Assembly: GCF_022832975.1 (NCBI RefSeq)
Contig: NZ_CP094846.1
Coordinates: 868,001 to 932,000, forward strand
From: Ornithobacterium rhinotracheale
Lineage (GTDB): Bacteria; Bacteroidota; Bacteroidia; Flavobacteriales; Weeksellaceae
Direction of reading: 5' to 3'
DNA length: 64,000 nt
The notes below the pieces were generated by a model that saw nothing but the letters and a program-made list of their open reading frames with translations, did no database searches and was not told the origin of the DNA. This document shows positions 27,866 to 37,676 of the stretch, one piece after another. A program made the position numbers and the translations under genes. The first letter of the stretch is position 1. The number at the start of each line of letters is the position of its first letter.

Positions 27866-29183
27866 ATTATGGATAGCACTTTTATGTGCCTTGCCAGTGA
27901 TTAGTTTTTCGCAAAGCCATAAAGTAGATGGTGTAGAAGCTGTAGTGGGAAATGAGATTGTCTTGCAATCAGATATTGATCGTGATTATGAAATTGCGAA
28001 ACAAAACGGACAAACTTTTCCAGATAAATGTAGCTTTCTCAACAATATGCTGGTACAGAAAATGGTGCTCAATCATGCGAAAAATGATACATTAGTCAAA
28101 ATTGCAGATGATAGAATAAAAGCGAGAGCCGAGGCCGTTTTAGAGGATTTTAGAAGTCGTGCAACCGATGCGCAATTATTGCAAGTATATGGTGTTAAAA
28201 CTATACCAGAGTTAAAAAATATTCTCGAAAATATTGTGCGAGAAAACGCTTTGATTGAAACTAAAAAATCAATGATTGATGAGAATGTAGATGCCTCGCC
28301 AGAAGATGTGAAGAATTTCTTTGAGAAAAACAAAAGCGAGTTGCCAAGAGTAAACGAAGAAGTTGAGCTTGCGCACATCATCATTTACCCTGAAATTACC
28401 GAAGCGCACAAACAACAAATCATCGATTCGTTGAAGCAAATCAAAAAAGATATTGAAAACGGGGAAAGTTTTGCGACCAAAGCCACTTTGCTCTCACAAG
28501 ATCCAGGTTCTGCAAGCCAAGGCGGATTGTACAAAAACATCAAAAGGGGGAAATTCGTTCCAGAGTTTGACGCCGTAGCCTTCAACCTAGAAGAAGGACA
28601 AATTTCCGATCCCGTAGAAACAGAATTTGGCTATCACATCATTAAATTAGACAAGCGATTGGGACAAGCCATCGATGTTCGTCATATTCTATTGGTACCA
28701 AAACCTACGCAAGCGGAAATCGATTCGGCTAAAGTGAAATTAGAGAAAATTAAGCAGGATATCAAATTAGGAAAAATCACATTTAAAGAAGCCGCTTTGC
28801 AAAATTCTGTGGATAAGTACACAAGATTTAACGGAGGAGTGCTTACCAATCCACAAACGGGCGAAGACCGCTTTGAGCGTAGTAGCTTGCCATACAACCA
28901 AGTATATGCTTTGGCGGGATTGCAAAAAGGCGACATCAGTGATATTTTTGAATCTGAATACAAAAACAAAAAAGTGCTTTCAATCCTTCAATTAATCGAT
29001 GTGATTCCTGCACACCAAATTAGTCTAAGCACGGATTATACAAGACTCAAGAACTACACTCTACAACAGAAAAAACAAGAAGTTTTGTACGACTGGATTC
29101 GCAAAAACTTACCAAATACTTACATTAAAATCGGAAAAGATTACCAAAATTGTAATTTTGAATTCAACTGGTTGAAGAAATAA
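27840..29183 (+). CDS. surA: Peptidyl-prolyl isomerase SurA
   Basis: The 447-residue periplasmic chaperone helps outer-membrane beta-barrels fold. It has a signal peptide, then a SurA N-terminal domain (VDGVEAVVGNEIVLQSDID near 29-47). Two parvulin domains follow (about 170-275, EVELAHIIIYP...TEFGYHIIKLDKR; and about 275-380, DVRHILLVPKP). The C-terminal helix returns to the chaperone core. Length matches the family, and it is the best-conserved member of the three tandem genes. Confidence 0.92.
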   Translation: MIKKLNANKLWIALLCALPVISFSQSHKVDGVEAVVGNEIVLQSDIDRDYEIAKQNGQTFPDKCSFLNNMLVQKMVLNHAKNDTLVKIADDRIKARAEAVLEDFRSRATDAQLLQVYGVKTIPELKNILENIVRENALIETKKSMIDENVDASPEDVKNFFEKNKSELPRVNEEVELAHIIIYPEITEAHKQQIIDSLKQIKKDIENGESFATKATLLSQDPGSASQGGLYKNIKRGKFVPEFDAVAFNLEEGQISDPVETEFGYHIIKLDKRLGQAIDVRHILLVPKPTQAEIDSAKVKLEKIKQDIKLGKITFKEAALQNSVDKYTRFNGGVLTNPQTGEDRFERSSLPYNQVYALAGLQKGDISDIFESEYKNKKVLSILQLIDVIPAHQISLSTDYTRLKNYTLQQKKQEVLYDWIRKNLPNTYIKIGKDYQNCNFEFNWLKK

Positions 29184-29201
29184 GATGAAAGATTGTTAAA
29201 G

Positions 29202-29233
29202 AAAAAAGAGGCTCCTTCGAGTCTCTTTTTTTT
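29202..29233. terminator. Terminator after surA, shared with the converging GH13 gene
   Basis: The stem AGAGGCTC / GAGTCTCT (one G-U pair) with loop CTTC has an A-run before it and a T-run after it. It serves the surA operon and could also serve the leftward GH13 transcript. Confidence 0.85.
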
Positions 29234-29256
29234 ATGCTAAAAAATATAGCTAAATA

Positions 29257-31044
29257 TCATTTTTTTATAATAGTAAAACTCAGTGGGGGAAGGCTCATAA
29301 TACGCTCAACGGGGCATTCATTCCAAATGTCGTATCCTTTTAATTGTAGTGGTATGAATTCTAAATCGATGGTATCGGTATGGTTGTTAAAAGCGATGAG
29401 GTATCGCTCATTACCTCGTTTTCTTTGAACAATTAATAAATCTTGATCGGTGTATAGAAAACGAGTGGTACCTTTGTTTAAAACTTCGTGTTTTCTTCTC
29501 AGCGCAATGATTTTTTTGTAAAAAGCGTGTAATTCATCATTAAAGCGCACTTCGTTATAAATGGATTCAGCTTCCTCAAACGGATTTGCCGTTTCAGGTT
29601 CAAAGTTAAATTCTTTCCACCAGAGGGGCTTTCTACAATCGGGGTCATCTGCTCCCCACATACCCATTTCGTCGCCTGCCCAAATTTGTGGCGCACCAGG
29701 CATTGTAAATTGAAATACAAGGAAGTTCTTCACCCTTAGATAAGTTTCCTCATCAGGTTTTTGGGTTTTGTAGAAAATATCGTCCATTGGCTTGGCGAGG
29801 TGCTTATATTTTCCTTTATTAAAAAAGGAGGTGAGCAGGCGTGGCGTATCGTGCGAGGCGCTCATCATCATTAGGCAATCAATGGTTTGGCGCTTCATTC
29901 CGTGGACTGATAGTTTCAGGTGTTCCGCCATATCCAGAGCGCCAGCATATTGCTCATTATGTCCAAAGAACGCGCGTGCAAAGCGGAATCCTTGGTAAAA
30001 CATAATGGAATCAAAGATATCGCCTTTAAGATAAGGGCGCGGGTTCATCATCTTATCGGGCCAAGTTTCCCACCAGATTTCGCCTACCAGCAGCGCATCA
30101 GGCTTTACATGGCGCAAGCGTTGCCGAAATTTTCGCCAGAAATTCATTCCAATTTGGTCGGCAACATCAAGTCGGTAGCCGTCTACGCCTTTGCTCGGAT
30201 CTCCGTCTGGTGCTAGCCAGCGTTGAGCCACTTTTAAAATATGCGATTTTAAACCTTCGTCCAAATCTCCTTCGTAGGGGAACCCACTCACTTTTTCAGA
30301 ATATTGAATTTTTCTGAATTCGGGCATTTCTTTTACGCCAGACCAGCCCTGGTAGGTGAGTTCGGTACCTTCTTGGTCATTATCAAACTCAGAAATGTTG
30401 TACCAAGTTTTGTAAGGAGATTTATTTTTATTTTTAACTAAATCTTGCCATGCCCAAAATTCATTTCCTGTATGATTCCAAGAAAAATCAATGATGATAT
30501 GCATATTGCGGGCGTGCACTTTTTCTACCAATTCTAGGAAAAGTAAATCGGCACTTGTCCACTGCCAAGTGCTTGGGTCGGCAGGATCTTCTTGAGCGAT
30601 AATTGCTTTGTCGCCTTCAGGGTCGGGACCAAAATGAATGTCTACATGATGATAATATCTCGCGTCGTATTTGTGCAATGATGGCGAATCATTGATGGGA
30701 TTTAAGTATAGAGCATTGATGCCCAAGTCTTCTAAATAATCTAATTTATCAATAATCCCTTGAATATCTCCTCCATATCTTCTGCCTTGCACTTGGTCAT
30801 ACCACTGTTGCATCAATAGTTTGTCGGGCGAATGCGGCGGATTGGCATACCAATCGCTAGTCCATGGCGTGATGCGCCAAGTTTCATCTAAATTACCTGG
30901 CCACGCACTTTTGATATTTTCAAGCTTAGGGTCGTTGCTGTGATCTGAATTATAAAATCGCTCCACAAGAATCTGATACCAAATGGCGTTTTTGGCCCAT
31001 TCTGGGGGGGCATCATAGGCGGTATGTGGCGCTTTGGGGAGCAT
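29257..31044 (-). CDS. Glycoside hydrolase family 13 alpha-amylase/neopullulanase-like
   Basis: The 595-residue enzyme acts on alpha-1,4/1,6-glucans. The conserved GH13 regions are all present: INALYLNPI, DFSWNHTG (region I), GYRLDVAD (region II, nucleophile Asp), LVGEIWWE (region III, acid/base Glu) and SASHDTPR (region IV, transition-state Asp). The C-terminal beta domain ends near the stop. There is no signal peptide, so it acts in the cytoplasm. I placed the start at the ATG at 31044: the longer reading begins with TTG and overlaps the protease gene, while this one starts 4 bp after its stop. A run of seven C (minus strand) at 31010-31004 lies in the 5' coding part. Confidence 0.88.
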   Translation of the reverse strand: MLPKAPHTAYDAPPEWAKNAIWYQILVERFYNSDHSNDPKLENIKSAWPGNLDETWRITPWTSDWYANPPHSPDKLLMQQWYDQVQGRRYGGDIQGIIDKLDYLEDLGINALYLNPINDSPSLHKYDARYYHHVDIHFGPDPEGDKAIIAQEDPADPSTWQWTSADLLFLELVEKVHARNMHIIIDFSWNHTGNEFWAWQDLVKNKNKSPYKTWYNISEFDNDQEGTELTYQGWSGVKEMPEFRKIQYSEKVSGFPYEGDLDEGLKSHILKVAQRWLAPDGDPSKGVDGYRLDVADQIGMNFWRKFRQRLRHVKPDALLVGEIWWETWPDKMMNPRPYLKGDIFDSIMFYQGFRFARAFFGHNEQYAGALDMAEHLKLSVHGMKRQTIDCLMMMSASHDTPRLLTSFFNKGKYKHLAKPMDDIFYKTQKPDEETYLRVKNFLVFQFTMPGAPQIWAGDEMGMWGADDPDCRKPLWWKEFNFEPETANPFEEAESIYNEVRFNDELHAFYKKIIALRRKHEVLNKGTTRFLYTDQDLLIVQRKRGNERYLIAFNNHTDTIDLEFIPLQLKGYDIWNECPVERIMSLPPLSFTIIKK

Positions 31045-31048
31045 AGCT

Positions 31049-31825
31049 TTAAGGGTTTTGGTATTTTTCGATGGCGGTTTTAATTTTTTCAATTCGGTTG
31101 GCAGGGCTTGGGTGGGTGCTAGTAAATTCTGGCTGACGGTTTCCGCCTGAGGCCTCTTCTAAGACTTTCATTACTTCAATGAGTTCATAAGGGTTATAGC
31201 CTGCTTCTAGCATAAATCTCACGCCCAAATCATCGGCTTCTAGCTCATCGCCGCGCCCATATTTTAGATTAATCATATGGGCAATCATTTGCGCATATTG
31301 AGCCGAGTTTGCATCTCCACTGGCCACGCCTGCGGCGCCCGCTAGCCCTTGGGAGAGCTGTTGTTTTGCCATTTGTTCTGCACTGTGTCTTGCTACCACA
31401 TGTCCAATTTCGTGCCCTAAAACACCCGCTATTTGCCCTTCGTTTTTTAATCTTTTAAGCAAACCTATGGTGATAAAAATTTGTCCGCCAGGTAGAGCAA
31501 AGGCATTTACCGTATTAGGGTCTGCAAGTACATGGAAATTAAATTGATATGGCGTTTTGTGTGCAGCACTGTTATTTACGATTTTATGCCCGAGTTGTTT
31601 AATAAATTCTTGCGTTCTAGCATCTTGTAGCAAGCCACCAGATTCTCTAATCATATAATCGCGCCCATCCAGTCCCAAACGAATTTCTTGCTCAGGGCTG
31701 ATGTTTATGTGCTGCTTTTCTCCTGTGATTTCATTTACCGAGCTATTGGAGTAGTAGCGAAATAGGAAAAATAAAGCAATCCCGATGGCAATAATAATCC
31801 GAAAAGAGAATTTATTTGATTTCAT
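31049..31825 (-). CDS. M48-family zinc metalloprotease (LoiP/YggG-like)
   Basis: The 258-residue protease has an N-terminal membrane anchor (about 7-25) and the zinc motif HEIGHVVARHS near 138-148, with the third ligand Glu in DELEADDLGV near 195-204. The short, one-helix form resembles periplasmic LoiP/YggG or mitochondrial Oma1 rather than polytopic HtpX. It probably degrades misfolded envelope proteins. It is part of the leftward operon apt-tolC-tsaB-DUF423-M48-GH13. Confidence 0.9.
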   Translation of the reverse strand: MKSNKFSFRIIIAIGIALFFLFRYYSNSSVNEITGEKQHINISPEQEIRLGLDGRDYMIRESGGLLQDARTQEFIKQLGHKIVNNSAAHKTPYQFNFHVLADPNTVNAFALPGGQIFITIGLLKRLKNEGQIAGVLGHEIGHVVARHSAEQMAKQQLSQGLAGAAGVASGDANSAQYAQMIAHMINLKYGRGDELEADDLGVRFMLEAGYNPYELIEVMKVLEEASGGNRQPEFTSTHPSPANRIEKIKTAIEKYQNP

Positions 31826-31857
31826 TAGTATTTAAAATTTAGGAAGCAATTTAGTGT

Positions 31858-32244
31858 TTAAAATTTAGTTTTAATCAAATGCCACAGCAGCAGCCCCCAG
31901 CCCAAAATTATCAACATGCCGCCAATGGGTGTGATAGGTCCGAGAACACTGGTAGGAACCGAAATTTTCTCCGAAAATGCTAAAAAATAAATACTTACCG
32001 AGAAGAAAAAGCAACCAATCATAATTAAAAGTGCCGCGTAGTTTTCTATACTTGTTTTAAAATTTAAGTAAAAACCTAAAATTAAAAGCAATAAAGCATG
32101 ATACATCATGTAGCGCACCCCGACTTCAAAACTCATTAGTTTTTCAACCGAAAGAATTTTCTTGAATGCATGTGCCCCAAAGGCTCCTAATATGATGGAA
32201 GCCATGCCATAAGCGGCTCCTACGATAAGTGTAATTTGTTTCAT
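31858..32244 (-). CDS. DUF423 membrane protein
   Basis: The 128-residue protein has four membrane helices and the DUF423 motif LGAFGAHAFKK near 19-29, with GVRYMMYHALLLL near 42-54. Function is unknown across the family. It starts 12 bp after tsaB. Confidence 0.9.
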   Translation of the reverse strand: MKQITLIVGAAYGMASIILGAFGAHAFKKILSVEKLMSFEVGVRYMMYHALLLLILGFYLNFKTSIENYAALLIMIGCFFFSVSIYFLAFSEKISVPTSVLGPITPIGGMLIILGWGLLLWHLIKTKF

Positions 32245-32256
32245 TTTTTGTGTTTT

Positions 32257-32919
32257 TTATTTTCCTGCTACAAAATCTTTTAGGTAAAAAGGCTCAAAAT
32301 AAGCCACATCTTCAAATTGTTGATTTTGGTATAATTTAAACGATTCTGCACACATATCTTTGGCCGATGGCAAACTTTCGGTGAGATAAGTGGCATTTTC
32401 AAGTTTTAAAATTTCACTGGCTTTGTTTGCGCCATCGCCCAAAACAATGATTTTCTTATCATTAAAGGCTTGGAGACTCGTTTTATCTAAAATTTTAGCA
32501 TTCGTTTTTTCGATAATTTGCATTTGTGGGGTAAAAGTCGCTGTGTAGACTTCCTTTCGGCGGGCATCAATCATTGGGATAATGTAGTCTGCATTTTCAT
32601 TTTCGACTGAACGCGCCAAAATTTCCAGAGAATTTAAACTCAACAACGGAATGTTTAATGAAAAACATAAGCCCTTTGCTGCCGAAACCCCGATGCGCAA
32701 TCCTGTGTAGCTGCCAGGGCCTTTGCTCACGCAAACGGCGTCTAAATTTTCAAAAGATAAATCTTCTGCCTCTAGAGTCCATTGCATAAAACGGTGAAGC
32801 TTTTCGGCATGTTCATAATTCTCTTTGCTTTCCTCGCAAAGTGCCACCAGCTCGCCATCTCGTGCCACAGAGACCGAGCAATTGCGGGTGGAGGTTTCTA
32901 TATTTAAAATTAAAGCCAT
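32257..32919 (-). CDS. tsaB: tRNA threonylcarbamoyladenosine biosynthesis protein TsaB
   Basis: The 220-residue actin-like ATPase-fold protein partners TsaD and TsaE in making t6A at position 37 of ANN-decoding tRNAs. The motifs are NIETSTRNCSVSV near 6-18 and KGPGSYTGLRIGVSAAKG near 66-83, the hallmark of the family. The region near 120, PMIDARRKEVYTA, is also conserved. Length is normal. It follows the tolC-like gene by 3 bp. Confidence 0.96.
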   Translation of the reverse strand: MALILNIETSTRNCSVSVARDGELVALCEESKENYEHAEKLHRFMQWTLEAEDLSFENLDAVCVSKGPGSYTGLRIGVSAAKGLCFSLNIPLLSLNSLEILARSVENENADYIIPMIDARRKEVYTATFTPQMQIIEKTNAKILDKTSLQAFNDKKIIVLGDGANKASEILKLENATYLTESLPSAKDMCAESFKLYQNQQFEDVAYFEPFYLKDFVAGK

Positions 32920-32922
32920 TTT

Positions 32923-34272
32923 TTAATTAAATGTAATCGGTTTGTCTAAATAAAAATCAAGAACTTTTAAGCTGAAAATATAATTGTATTTAGCTTGTAA
33001 AAGTTCTGATTTTGCACTGAATAATCGTTCTGCTGCTTGATTGAAATCATACAGCGTGATTTTTCCTGCCTCTAAGCTTTTTTGAGCAAAATCCATGGAT
33101 ATTTCTGCGGATTTTACGGCCTCTTGCACGGCAATAAATTTTTGATAATTGCTCGAGGTGTTGAAATAAGCTTTTTGGATTTCTTCTTTGAGTTGTTGTT
33201 TTTTGATCTCAATATCTTTTTCGGCTATTTGTGCTTGCAATTCAGCATTTTCGACATTTAATTTGGTGAGGTTTTTATTAAAAATCGGAATATTGAGATT
33301 TAGCCCAAAATTATGTGTGTGATTATTCCACCATTGGTCAAAAAGCCTATCGGAATCAATGCCTTTGTTCAAATACGCTCGGTAATTGGTGCCAATACCA
33401 TAAGAGGCAGAAAGACTTGGCCAGAATTCGGTTTTGGCTAATTCTATGTCTTTCAGGGAGCTTTGTGCTTTAATTTCAGCATTTTTAATCCTTGGTTGAT
33501 TTTGATACGCGTATGCAATCACTTGGTCTATATTATCAATCAATTGTTGCGGATTTTCGCTTAAATTCAGCGTGAGCACATCAAAGCTTTTGGTGTCTTT
33601 TAGCTGTAAAAGTTGAGCTAAATTAAATAGAGCTTCTTGCACATTTACTTCGGCAGTTGCAACATTTTGCTTGCTACGCGCCAGTTGCGTTTTGGACTCG
33701 TAGACATTACTGAGTGGAATCGCCCCTCCGTTAAACAATTTTTGAATTTGTTCTAATTGATTTTCAGAAAGTTTTAATTTTTGTTGAAAGTTTAAAACCA
33801 ATTCTTTTTGCAATAAAACATTCAAATATTGATTTAAAATTTGCAGCGTTAATTGATTTTCAAGTGCTTTTAAATCTTCTTGTGCCGCTTGTGCGTCGAG
33901 TTTAGCTTTCTCCTCGTTTAGTTTGAGCCTTCCATGATTGTAAAGCAACATATTGGCAGAAACCGACAATGAATTTTGGTATAATTGAAAGCCATTGGTT
34001 TTTCCCACATACTGCTGATTGGAGTTGGTAATCGGCACACCTTGCACCCCTGCAATTAGCCCATTTCCAATCGAGGCACTCACGGTAGGGAGTTTTTGGC
34101 GATTGGCAGCGGTTACACGATTATCGATCAATTGTGTGTTGATTTTATTCTGTTGAAGATTTAGATTATGCTTTTTGGCATAATCCACCATTTGCTCAAG
34201 CGACCATTGCTGATTTTGAGCAAAACCAAGGCTAAAAAGTCCACCAAAAACGAAAAGAAATGCTTTTTTCAT
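32923..34272 (-). CDS. TolC-family outer-membrane efflux protein
   Basis: The 449-residue protein has a signal peptide (MKKAFLFVFGGLFSLGFAQ) and the two-fold repeated long helices of the TolC fold (IPLSNVYESKTQLARSKQNV near 198; EAGKITLYDFNQAAERL near 400). It forms trimeric channels for efflux or type I secretion. No inner-membrane or adaptor genes lie next to it, so the transported substrate is unknown. Confidence 0.92.
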   Translation of the reverse strand: MKKAFLFVFGGLFSLGFAQNQQWSLEQMVDYAKKHNLNLQQNKINTQLIDNRVTAANRQKLPTVSASIGNGLIAGVQGVPITNSNQQYVGKTNGFQLYQNSLSVSANMLLYNHGRLKLNEEKAKLDAQAAQEDLKALENQLTLQILNQYLNVLLQKELVLNFQQKLKLSENQLEQIQKLFNGGAIPLSNVYESKTQLARSKQNVATAEVNVQEALFNLAQLLQLKDTKSFDVLTLNLSENPQQLIDNIDQVIAYAYQNQPRIKNAEIKAQSSLKDIELAKTEFWPSLSASYGIGTNYRAYLNKGIDSDRLFDQWWNNHTHNFGLNLNIPIFNKNLTKLNVENAELQAQIAEKDIEIKKQQLKEEIQKAYFNTSSNYQKFIAVQEAVKSAEISMDFAQKSLEAGKITLYDFNQAAERLFSAKSELLQAKYNYIFSLKVLDFYLDKPITFN

Positions 34273-34312
34273 GTGAAAACTAAAGGCAAAAAACTCAAAA
34301 AAATGAGTGGAT

Positions 34313-34834
34313 TTAATATTTTAAAATAGTAACGATTTCTGTATTGCCAATTTTTTCTCTTCCTTTCAAAAAATCCAATTCAATCAAGAAATTAAACTGC
34401 GCAGGAATTGCTCCCACTTTGGTAACTAATTCTGCGCACGCAGCAGCGGTGCCTCCAGTAGCCAAAACATCGTCGTGAATGAGCACACGAGCCCCTTTTT
34501 CCAATTGCCCGTCTACCATTTCTAGCGTAGCTGCTCCGTATTCAAGTTCGTAAGAAGCTTCCACGGTAGGAGGGGGCAATTTTCCTTTTTTTCTAATCAT
34601 GATAAAGGGAATGTCGAGCGCAAGTGCAATAGGGAGCCCTAAGATAAAACCACGACTCTCTATACCACAGACGGCATCCACTTTTCCTTTGGCTTGTTCT
34701 GCGAAATAAGCAATTACTTTTTCTGAAATTTCTGGTTTTTGGAAAACTCCACTGAAATCTTTGAATGAAATCCCTTTGTGTGGAAAATCTTCTACTACTC
34801 TTATGCAAGAGGCTACTTCTTGGGCTAGTGTCAT
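34313..34834 (-). CDS. apt: Adenine phosphoribosyltransferase
   Basis: The 173-residue purine salvage enzyme makes AMP from adenine and PRPP. The PRPP-binding motif is VLIHDDVLATGGTAAA near 118-133, preceded by the acidic pair. FPHKGISFKDFSG near 18-30 and GIESRGFILG near 58-67 are typical of Apt. It is the first gene of the operon running down to GH13 and is divergent from the ABC exporter. Confidence 0.96.
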   Translation of the reverse strand: MTLAQEVASCIRVVEDFPHKGISFKDFSGVFQKPEISEKVIAYFAEQAKGKVDAVCGIESRGFILGLPIALALDIPFIMIRKKGKLPPPTVEASYELEYGAATLEMVDGQLEKGARVLIHDDVLATGGTAAACAELVTKVGAIPAQFNFLIELDFLKGREKIGNTEIVTILKY

Positions 34835-34900
34835 AACAATTGATTAATAAAGGTGCAATTTAATAAATAATTGTATAATCTCAAATAAATACATTTTGTT

Positions 34901-34908
34901 TACATTTG
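34901..34908 (+). promoter_or_regulatory. Candidate -7 promoter element of the ABC exporter gene
   Basis: TACATTTG matches TAnnTTTG and ends 16 bp before the ATG at 34925. No matching -33 element is seen. Confidence 0.4.
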
Positions 34909-34924
34909 CATTTCAATTGTAATT

Positions 34925-36766
34925 ATGAAAGCATTTAAAAGAGTTTTAAGATACATCAGGCCCTACAAGTTAGATTTATTTCTCACAGTTTTATTTAATA
35001 TATTATATTCCCTTTTTGCTATATTTTCAGTTTCTTCTTTATTTCCGATACTTAAGATTTTGTTTGACAATGTAGAGAAGAATGCTGCAAAAATCGTTGA
35101 GCCCGAGGGGGTAAGTCAATTCAGTTTTCAGCACGCTCAGTATCTTTTAAATAAATACATTGCAGAACAAATGCAGCTTCATGGTGAGTTAACGGTTTTA
35201 GCATGGATTTGTTTAGTCACAATAACTTTATTTTTGCTTAGAAATCTCTTTAGATACTTGGCGCAGTGCTATGTAATTTATTTAAAGTCAGGGATTTCAA
35301 AAGATATAAGAAACGATTTATATGCAAAAATTGTAAAACTTCCTGTCGCTTTTTTTACCGATCAGCGCAAAGGCGATTTGATGAGCCGTGTTTCTAGCGA
35401 TGTAGATAATATTCAGCATTATAGTTTAAATCCACTGATTGAAATTTTTAGAGCTCCTTTCATGATTATAGCATCGCTGGTTATGTTGATTTATTTAAAT
35501 GCTGGCTTAACACTCGTAGCATTCATTGTGTTGCCATTGATGGGAAGTGTTATTTCGCTGATATCTAAGAGTTTAAAGAAGTCGACGCACGAATCACAGA
35601 ATTTACTAGGAAAATTAATTTCTAATGTAGAAGAAACTATAGCAGCCAATAAGATTATAAAAATTTTTAGTGCTGAAAATATATTAAAAAATCGTTTTTT
35701 TGCATTGAACAATTTATGGCGTAAAATTTTTAATAAAGTGGAAAGACGCTATGAGCTCTCTTCTCCTATGAGCGAAGTCTTGGGTTCGGTGACAATGATA
35801 ATTCTAGTCTTTTACGGAGGGAAAGTTATTATTGAAGGAGGGGATTTAACAGGAGAGGCATTTTTAACCTTCATTGGTATTTTTTTTCAAATGCTTGATC
35901 CTGCTAAAAGTTTATCCAAAGCAGTGACTGATGTGTCCCGTGGAAATGCCTCAGCAGAGCGTGTTTTTGAAATTTTAGATGCAGAGATAGTTGTAGAGGA
36001 TCAACCAAACGCAGTGAAAATTGAACATTTCGATCGCGAGATTGAATTTAGAAATGTAGGCTTTAGTTATGAAAAAGATACTCCAATTATCAAAAACTTT
36101 AATTTAACAATTAAGAAAGGAATGAGCGTGGCACTCGTGGGGCAATCTGGAAGTGGGAAATCTACAATTGCCAATTTGCTCGCAAGATTTTACGATCCGC
36201 AAGAAGGTGAAATTTTTGTCGATGGTGTGTCTATTAAAGATTTAAATTTAAAAGATTTTAGAAAACTCATGGGCATGGTAACGCAGGATTCCATTTTGTT
36301 TAACGATACAGTGTACAATAACATCGCTCTCGGAAAAGAAAATGCCACTCCAGAGGAAGTGCATCATGCAGCAGAAGTGGCCAATGCAAAGGAGTTTATC
36401 GAGAAATTACCTTTAAAATACGATGAGAACATCGGAGAAGGAGGAAGCAAACTTTCGGGCGGACAAAAGCAGCGTCTTTCCATTGCGCGTGCCGTGCTGA
36501 AAAACCCGCCAATTATGATTTTGGATGAAGCAACTTCGGCTCTCGATACGCATTCAGAGCGATTGGTGCAACAAGCGCTCGATTATATGATGCAGAACAC
36601 GACTTCTTTGATGATTGCACACCGACTTTCAACTATTCAAAATGCGGATTTAATCGTGGTGATGGAGAACGGAGAAATCAAGGAGCAAGGCAAGCACGAA
36701 GAATTAATGGCTAAAGACGGAATGTATGCTCAATTGATTAAAATGCAGAATTTTGATAATCTTTAA
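34925..36766 (+). CDS. ABC exporter, fused permease and ATPase (MsbA-like)
   Basis: The 613-residue half-transporter has six membrane helices (about 20-330) and an ATP-binding domain with GQSGSGKS (Walker A, near 408), LSGGQ (signature, near 510), ILDEATSALD (Walker B, near 530) and AHRLST. The fold and length fit MsbA-type lipid flippases or drug exporters; the substrate is not readable. The 3' end overlaps the convergent CDF gene by 29 bp. Confidence 0.92.
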   Translation: MKAFKRVLRYIRPYKLDLFLTVLFNILYSLFAIFSVSSLFPILKILFDNVEKNAAKIVEPEGVSQFSFQHAQYLLNKYIAEQMQLHGELTVLAWICLVTITLFLLRNLFRYLAQCYVIYLKSGISKDIRNDLYAKIVKLPVAFFTDQRKGDLMSRVSSDVDNIQHYSLNPLIEIFRAPFMIIASLVMLIYLNAGLTLVAFIVLPLMGSVISLISKSLKKSTHESQNLLGKLISNVEETIAANKIIKIFSAENILKNRFFALNNLWRKIFNKVERRYELSSPMSEVLGSVTMIILVFYGGKVIIEGGDLTGEAFLTFIGIFFQMLDPAKSLSKAVTDVSRGNASAERVFEILDAEIVVEDQPNAVKIEHFDREIEFRNVGFSYEKDTPIIKNFNLTIKKGMSVALVGQSGSGKSTIANLLARFYDPQEGEIFVDGVSIKDLNLKDFRKLMGMVTQDSILFNDTVYNNIALGKENATPEEVHHAAEVANAKEFIEKLPLKYDENIGEGGSKLSGGQKQRLSIARAVLKNPPIMILDEATSALDTHSERLVQQALDYMMQNTTSLMIAHRLSTIQNADLIVVMENGEIKEQGKHEELMAKDGMYAQLIKMQNFDNL

Positions 36767-37676
36767 AGCGATTTTTTAAAGGTTCCACATGCGTCATCAC
36801 TTCGATGATTTTAGGATATTTTTCAATTAAAGTTTTCTTGACTTGGTGTGCAATGTCATGTCCTTGGCGCACGGTAATTTCACCATCTACAATTAAATGT
36901 ATATCTATTATGTATTGTGTGCCTTGTTTGCGCACAAAACACTTTTCGGTAGCGTAGACTCCTGGGACATTTTTTGTTGTGTTTCTAATTTCAGACACAA
37001 AATCGTCGTATCGGTGTTCATCCATGATTTCGCCTAGCGCAGGACGGAAAATGCTATACGCGTTAAATAGTATAATACCACAAGCTACCAAAGCGGCCCA
37101 GTCGTCGGCAGCCTCATAACCTTTCCCCATAATTAAGGCAAAACTGATTCCGATAAAAGCCGCGAAGGAGGTGAGCGCATCGGCGCGATGGTGCCATGCA
37201 TCTGCTTTTACAGAAGTGCTTTCACTCTCTTCGCCTGCACGCGCCGAGTATCGATAAAATAATTCTTTAGAAATAATAATACCAGCCAAGACATATAACG
37301 TAAAGCTTTTTGGCAATTCGTGGGGGGTACAGATATTTATAATGCTTTCTTTGGCAATAATCAAAGCAGAAATCACAAGAGAAATCACCACTACAAACGT
37401 CATTAAAGGTTCGGCGCGACCGTGTCCGTAAGGATGGTCTTTGTCGGGCGGCTTATGAGCATAATTAAATCCAAAAAACAAAAGCGTAGAAGAAATTACA
37501 TCGGTTAAGGACTCAATAGCATCCGCCACGAGCGCGAAAGAGTTTCCGAAAATTCCGCTTAATAATTTGACGAAAAATAAAAACGAATTACCCAGAATTC
37601 CTAAAAATAGTGCGCTTTTGGCTTTATGTAGATTATGATTTTGCAAGATTATTTTAAGTTTAATGCTTGTATGCAA
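36738..37676 (-). CDS. Cation diffusion facilitator (divalent metal efflux)
   Basis: The 312-residue protein has six membrane helices and the CDF metal-site motifs: DAIESLTDV near 52-60 and WHHRADALTS near 162-171. HPYGHGRAEP near 81-90 is also typical. A C-terminal ferredoxin-like cytoplasmic domain (about 215-300) completes the family layout. It exports Zn2+, Mn2+ or Fe2+ by proton exchange; the metal is not determined. It converges on the ABC exporter with a 29-bp overlap. Confidence 0.93.
   Translation of the reverse strand: MHTSIKLKIILQNHNLHKAKSALFLGILGNSFLFFVKLLSGIFGNSFALVADAIESLTDVISSTLLFFGFNYAHKPPDKDHPYGHGRAEPLMTFVVVISLVISALIIAKESIINICTPHELPKSFTLYVLAGIIISKELFYRYSARAGEESESTSVKADAWHHRADALTSFAAFIGISFALIMGKGYEAADDWAALVACGIILFNAYSIFRPALGEIMDEHRYDDFVSEIRNTTKNVPGVYATEKCFVRKQGTQYIIDIHLIVDGEITVRQGHDIAHQVKKTLIEKYPKIIEVMTHVEPLKNRFKDYQNSAF

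Noticed and set aside
31004-31010. Phase variation of the GH13 gene through its run of seven C
   Set aside because: The frame is intact and seven C codes normal residues (YDAPPEW); only one tract exists and there is no frameshift evidence.
31045-31092. Longer start for the GH13 gene at 31092
   Set aside because: It would need a TTG start and overlap the protease gene; the ATG at 31044 lies 4 bp after the protease stop.
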